Source: Aliarcobacter faecis (GTDB taxonomy: Bacteria; Campylobacterota; Campylobacteria; Campylobacterales; Arcobacteraceae). From it: DNA of 64,000 nt. Of this stretch, positions 60,345 through 64,000 are shown one piece after another; positions within the stretch are counted from its first letter, which is position 1, and the number at the start of each line of letters is the position of its first letter. Below the pieces are notes generated by a model that saw nothing but the letters and a program-made list of their open reading frames with translations, was not told the origin of the DNA and did no database searches. The stretch spans positions 620,001-684,000 of the forward strand of contig NZ_CP053837.1 in the NCBI RefSeq assembly GCF_013201705.1. The letters run 5' to 3'. The position numbers and the translations under genes are program-made.

Positions 60345-62308
60345 AAACTCCCTTAATAGAACTTAAAAATATTTGTAAATTTTATGGTGGAAAAGATGGA
60401 ACACCAATACATAAAGTTTTACATGGGATAGATTTATCTATATATACAGGAGAGTTTGTAGCTATAGTAGGAACTTCAGGTTCTGGGAAATCTACTTTGA
60501 TGAACATTTTAGGGTGTTTGGATAAAGCAAGTAGTGGAGAGTATTTATTTGCTGGAAAAAATATATCTAATTTTGAAGCTGATGAGTTGGCATATCTGAG
60601 AAGAGAAGCTTTTGGCTTTGTATTTCAAGGTTATCATCTAATACCTACACTAGATACAAATCATAATATTCAAGTTCCAGCAATATATAAAGGAACAGAT
60701 TTTGAAGATAGAGAGAAAAAAACAGATGAACTTTTAAATAGGCTTGGTTTAGAGCAAAGAAAAAATCACTATCCAAACCAACTTTCAGGTGGTCAGCAAC
60801 AAAGAGTTTCTATTGCAAGAGCTTTGGTAAATGGAGGATATATAATCTTAGCAGATGAACCAACAGGAGCTTTAGATAGCAAAAGTGGTATTGAAGTTAT
60901 GGAACTTTTAAAAGAGTTAGCAGGTGCTGGACATACGATAATTTTAATTACGCATGATTCTCAAGTAGCTTCTCAAGCTCAAAGAGTAGTTCGTATTAGT
61001 GATGGGCTAATTATTGATGATAGTAAAAATAGCTCTTATGAGATAGTAAATTCTAAAAATTCTTTTGAAAAAAGGGATTTTATTGAGCATATGAAAGAGG
61101 GAGTAAAAAAAGATAGTTCAGTTATAGCAGATATTAATGAAGCGATTATTAGTGCTTGGAAGACACTTTGGGTAAATCGTTTTAGAACTTTACTCACACT
61201 TTTGGGAATTATTATTGGAGTTTGTTCTGTAATTGTACTTATGGGAGTTGGAAAGGCTACAAGTCAAAAAGCTTTAAAACAGATGGAAACTTTTGGTGAT
61301 GTTAATCGAATATCTATTTTTCCAGATATAGATAAAGTTACTGGAATAGTAGGAACTATTACTCTAAATGATGTTAAAGCAATAGAAAAATTAGATAATG
61401 TTGAGTTTGTGAGTCCTGCACGAGGTACTTCAGTATCTATAAAATTTGGAAATGTAAATTTAGGTGCTTTTGCCTTAATGACAAATGAAAATGGTTTAAA
61501 AATCTTTAATTGGGAAATAGAAAATGGTGAATTTTTTACTAAAGAAGATGAAAATAATTTAGCAAAAGTTGTTGTTATAGGAAAAATTATAAAAGAAAAA
61601 CTTTTTGCAAATGATTCTGCTATAGGTAAATATATTCTTATAAACAATATCCCTTTTAGAGTCGTTGGAGAATTGTCTGAGATGGCAGTTTATAGTGGAG
61701 ATGCAGAAGATGATGATATGGTGGTTTTACCTTTTACTCTTGGAAATAGACAACTAGCAAATAAGATAGACCCTAAATCTATTCAGTTATATATTAAAGA
61801 TTATAATCTTGCAAATGAAACGGTAGAAGATATGACAAGAACACTAAAAGATATAAAAGGTACAGATAATTTTCGTATAAATAATAATCCTTCAAAAATT
61901 CAAGCTCAACAAGAGGCAAATAAACAACAAAATCTTTTAATAACTTTAATAGGAAGTATCTCTTTAATAGTTGGTGGAATAGGAATTATGAATATTATGT
62001 TGATGGCTGTAAAAGAGAGAACAAAAGAGATAGGTATTCGTATGGCAACTGGTGCAAGGCAAAGTGATATAAAAAGACAGTTTTTAACAGAAGCTGTTTT
62101 GGTATCTTTTATTGGTGGGATTGCTGGTGTTGTTGTAGCAATTTTTATAGGAGCAGTTTTAATCTCTTTTAATATAGAACTTATTTTTTCAATAAAAGCT
62201 ATATTAATAGCATTTTTTAGTGCTTTGATTACTGGATTATTTTTTGGATATATTCCTGCAAGTAAGGCTTCAAAATTAGACCCAGTTGTTGCACTAAATG
62301 GAGAGTAA
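60338..62308 (+). CDS. macB: MacB-type ABC efflux protein
   Basis: 656 residues. The ATPase half (about 1-240) has Walker A VGTSGSGKSTLMNIL, signature LSGGQQQRVSIARAL and Walker B IILADEPTGALDSKS. The membrane half begins with a span at about 288-305, then a large periplasmic MacB_PCD domain, and three C-terminal spans including FtsX-like GGIGIMNIMLMAVKERTKEIGI. MacB-type pumps expel macrolides, toxins or siderophores from the periplasm. Its promoter and neighbours suggest a siderophore or related iron-linked cargo. Confidence 0.94.
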   Translation: MVETPLIELKNICKFYGGKDGTPIHKVLHGIDLSIYTGEFVAIVGTSGSGKSTLMNILGCLDKASSGEYLFAGKNISNFEADELAYLRREAFGFVFQGYHLIPTLDTNHNIQVPAIYKGTDFEDREKKTDELLNRLGLEQRKNHYPNQLSGGQQQRVSIARALVNGGYIILADEPTGALDSKSGIEVMELLKELAGAGHTIILITHDSQVASQAQRVVRISDGLIIDDSKNSSYEIVNSKNSFEKRDFIEHMKEGVKKDSSVIADINEAIISAWKTLWVNRFRTLLTLLGIIIGVCSVIVLMGVGKATSQKALKQMETFGDVNRISIFPDIDKVTGIVGTITLNDVKAIEKLDNVEFVSPARGTSVSIKFGNVNLGAFALMTNENGLKIFNWEIENGEFFTKEDENNLAKVVVIGKIIKEKLFANDSAIGKYILINNIPFRVVGELSEMAVYSGDAEDDDMVVLPFTLGNRQLANKIDPKSIQLYIKDYNLANETVEDMTRTLKDIKGTDNFRINNNPSKIQAQQEANKQQNLLITLIGSISLIVGGIGIMNIMLMAVKERTKEIGIRMATGARQSDIKRQFLTEAVLVSFIGGIAGVVVAIFIGAVLISFNIELIFSIKAILIAFFSALITGLFFGYIPASKASKLDPVVALNGE

Positions 62309-62309
62309 G

Positions 62310-63668
62310 ATGGCTAGATATTTTTATATGATTATTTTATCTTTATTTTTTATTGGATGTAGTTCTAAAAATGAGATAAAAGATACAAAAATTTTGGATT
62401 TACCAAAAGAGTGGAATAGAGATTTTGAGAATAGTAAAGAGGAGATTAGCCAAAATTGGTGGCAAAGTTTTGGAAGTGTTGAACTAAATAGTTTAATAAC
62501 TCAAGCAAAAGAAGATAGCTTAGATTTACAAGTATCAATAAATAGAGTAAAACAGGCAAAAGCAAGTGCAAAAATAGCTGGAGCAGATTTGTATCCTCAA
62601 ATTGGTGCAGGAATTAGTGCTTCAAAAAAAGGGGAAATAAATCATAGTGGAAATACAAATAGTTTTAATTCAGGTTTAAATATAGCTTATGAAGTAGATT
62701 TTTGGGGTAAGAATAGAGCTTTTTATGAGAGTGCTGCTGAAGATTTGAAAGCTACAATGTTTCAAAAAGATGAAGTGGAACTAACTATTGTTTCAAATGT
62801 AGCTATGGTTTATTTAAATATCTTAGCCTTAAATGATAAGATTGATATAGCAAAGCTAAATTTACAAACCGCACAGAAGTTATTTGAGCTTGTAAAATCA
62901 AAATATACTCTAGGAGCAGCAACTCAACTAGAATTAACTTCTCAAGAGATAATATTTTTACAACAAAAAAGAGTTTTAGTGATTTTAGAAAAAGAGCTAG
63001 AAGAGGCAAATAAAACTTTAGGGATACTTTTAGCAAAAACTTCTAATACTCAATTTGAAAAAATATCTTTAGATAAGATACAAATACCTACAATAGCTTT
63101 AGGACTTCCTTCTGAACTTTTAGTTAGACGACCAGATATTGCTAGAATGGAAGCTTTAATGAAGAGTGCAAATGCAAATATTGAAGTAGCAAGAGCAAAT
63201 TTATTACCTAGTTTAAATTTAGAAACTAATTTAGCAACGGGTGGAAAAAACTTTTCAAATATTTTTGATAAACCAATTTATACTTTAGTATCAGCTTTAA
63301 GTATCCCTATTTTTTATGGTGGAAGACTTGATGCAAATTATGATTTAACAAAATCTAAATATGAAGAGATGTTGATAAATTATAGGCAAACAATTATAAA
63401 TGCTTTTTGGGAAGTACAAATAGCTTTAAATAATATAGAAAATATAAATAGGCAAATAGAGTTACAAAATCAAGAGTTAAAACAGACTCAATTAGCACTA
63501 AATCTTGCAGTTACACAATATGAAGTAGGAGCAGAAACTTTGTTAAATTTACTTGATGCTCAAAGAAATTTATATAGTGCAAAAGATATAGCTATTGAAC
63601 TTAAATTAAAAAGACTATTTTTGAGTGTTGAACTTTATAAGGCTTTAGGTGGAGGTTGGAAAATATAA
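62310..63668 (+). CDS. Outer-membrane efflux lipoprotein (OprM/NodT type)
   Basis: 452 residues from ATG 62310, chosen because GGAGAG lies just upstream; an ATG four codons earlier lacks a ribosome-binding site. The lipobox is LFFIGC near residue 16. Two TolC/OEP repeats follow, with QNWWQSFGSVELNSLITQA, the LPSELLVRRPDIARMEA motif (L-RRPDI is diagnostic for RND/ABC outer-membrane factors) and QYEVGAETLLNLLDAQRNLY near the end. It completes the MacAB tripartite pump. Confidence 0.93.
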   Translation: MARYFYMIILSLFFIGCSSKNEIKDTKILDLPKEWNRDFENSKEEISQNWWQSFGSVELNSLITQAKEDSLDLQVSINRVKQAKASAKIAGADLYPQIGAGISASKKGEINHSGNTNSFNSGLNIAYEVDFWGKNRAFYESAAEDLKATMFQKDEVELTIVSNVAMVYLNILALNDKIDIAKLNLQTAQKLFELVKSKYTLGAATQLELTSQEIIFLQQKRVLVILEKELEEANKTLGILLAKTSNTQFEKISLDKIQIPTIALGLPSELLVRRPDIARMEALMKSANANIEVARANLLPSLNLETNLATGGKNFSNIFDKPIYTLVSALSIPIFYGGRLDANYDLTKSKYEEMLINYRQTIINAFWEVQIALNNIENINRQIELQNQELKQTQLALNLAVTQYEVGAETLLNLLDAQRNLYSAKDIAIELKLKRLFLSVELYKALGGGWKI

Positions 63669-63691
63669 AGAGATTATCTCACTTTATATTT
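63661..63691. terminator. Terminator of the macA operon
   Basis: AAATATAAAG / CTTTATATTT around an 11-base loop, overlapping the last codons of the efflux gene and the end of the small convergent ORF; followed by AAATAGTTTTTT on the plus strand. Confidence 0.65.
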
Positions 63692-63819
63692 AAATAGTTT
63701 TTTGAAAGTCTAATAGATAAACCAGCTTTTGAAGAGGCATCTATTAAAGACTCTCCACTATTTATAAGTCTTAATAAAACTAGCTGTTTTATACTTATGC
63801 TTATATTTTTTATTGACAT
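63679..63819 (-). CDS. Candidate 46-residue HTH-like small protein
   Basis: ATG at 63819 with AAGGAAA upstream. The peptide begins MSIKNISISIKQLVLLRLIN and continues GESLIDASSKAGLSIRLSKN, which reads like a single helix-turn-helix (helix, ASSKAGLS turn, recognition helix). A TATAAT box (minus strand, 63861-63856) and a perfect palindrome at 63839-63856 lie just upstream, suggesting an autoregulated mini-regulator. It is convergent with the efflux operon. No family is recognised. Confidence 0.55.
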   Translation of the reverse strand: MSIKNISISIKQLVLLRLINSGESLIDASSKAGLSIRLSKNYLNIK

Positions 63820-63838
63820 TTTTTTCCTTTATATATTT

Positions 63839-63861
63839 TTTGTTTAAATAAACAAATTATA
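63839..63861 (-). promoter_or_regulatory. Promoter with overlapping operator-like palindrome
   Basis: TTTGTTTA-AA-TAAACAAA (63839-63856) is a perfect inverted repeat. A minus-strand TATAAT at 63861-63856 touches its edge, so a protein bound there would block transcription of the small HTH-like gene. Confidence 0.5.
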
Positions 63862-63961
63862 TTTTGATATTAAATTTTTATAATAGTTTATTTGAAAAAT
63901 GATGATTATATTAAATAAATTGAGATGATTAAAATCAGAATAGATATATAATTAATAATAA

Positions 63962-63983
63962 CAAACTAGAAAAAGCTAGTTTG
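63962..63983. terminator. Hairpin near the window end
   Basis: CAAACTAG / CTAGTTTG, perfect 8-base arms around AAAAAG. No gene on this side of the window needs it, so it may end a minus-strand gene outside the window. Bases 63862-63961 show no gene. Confidence 0.55.
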
Positions 63984-64000
63984 CTATTTTATAGAATGAA

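Noticed and set aside
1-64000. CRISPR array, rRNA genes or intact insertion sequences
   Set aside because: No regularly spaced direct repeats, rRNA sequence or transposase with terminal inverted repeats was found on reading both strands.

Overview
The window is very AT-rich chromosomal DNA with dense, mostly operonic genes. The gene content points to a Campylobacterota bacterium of the Arcobacter/Aliarcobacter group: a futalosine-pathway type amidohydrolase, malate:quinone oxidoreductase, cbb3 oxidase maturation genes (ccoI-ccoS), a small cytochrome c, type II dehydroquinase, and several acetate/cation symporters. The species assignment is an inference from gene content and composition; no 16S gene is present.

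Layout. 1-2345 (+): end of aroQ, an aminofutalosine-deaminase-like amidohydrolase and sppA, then a short gap holding a decayed reading frame. 2581-19873 (all -): a large acetate/short-chain carboxylate block. It has ackA-pta, a second ackA, two DUF485-ActP pairs, a DUF4212-SSS symporter pair, two copies of a module made of a cNMP/CBS/DUF294 protein plus a DnaQ-like exonuclease, and a Cache-domain histidine kinase with an OmpR-type regulator. 19947-20677 (-): eight tRNA genes, a tandem duplication of Lys-Glu-Val-Asp, driven by a perfect consensus sigma70 promoter. 20733-22699 (-): pncC and mqo.

22882-32086 (+) is mostly housekeeping: ileS, a 36-residue membrane peptide, an NFU scaffold protein, murE, rpsB-tsf with a structured leader, a LolD-like ATPase and gmk. 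A receiver-GGDEF-EAL protein follows (-), then ccoI-ccoS (+), a cytochrome c (-), a 535-base gap with two candidate small ORFs, an ABC ATPase with hemH, ppaC, a MscS channel, sodB, doxX, an AraC regulator and a short leuA preceded by a possible leader peptide.

44789-63668 is accessory and iron-related. Two paralogous fecI-fecR-TonB receptor loci each carry a reversed toxin-antitoxin pair between fecR and the receptor gene. The second receptor is followed by DUF3649-like, PepSY and periplasmic genes, and then by a MacA-MacB-outer-membrane-factor efflux operon. The two receptor genes and macA share an almost identical upstream motif (TGTCC, T-rich 17-base spacer, CGT in two of three). I read this as a FecI-type ECF sigma promoter, which would unite two uptake receptors and an exporter in one regulon. 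A roughly 110-base hairpin element occurs twice, each time just after a receptor-operon terminator.

The most interesting items are this shared promoter, the duplicated hairpin element, the TA modules at equivalent positions, an 8-G tract inside an intercistronic hairpin of the symporter operon, the LeuA without a regulatory domain, and several small ORFs. No CRISPR array, rRNA or intact insertion sequence was seen. I read the sequence by eye; no database search, fold calculation or alignment program was run.
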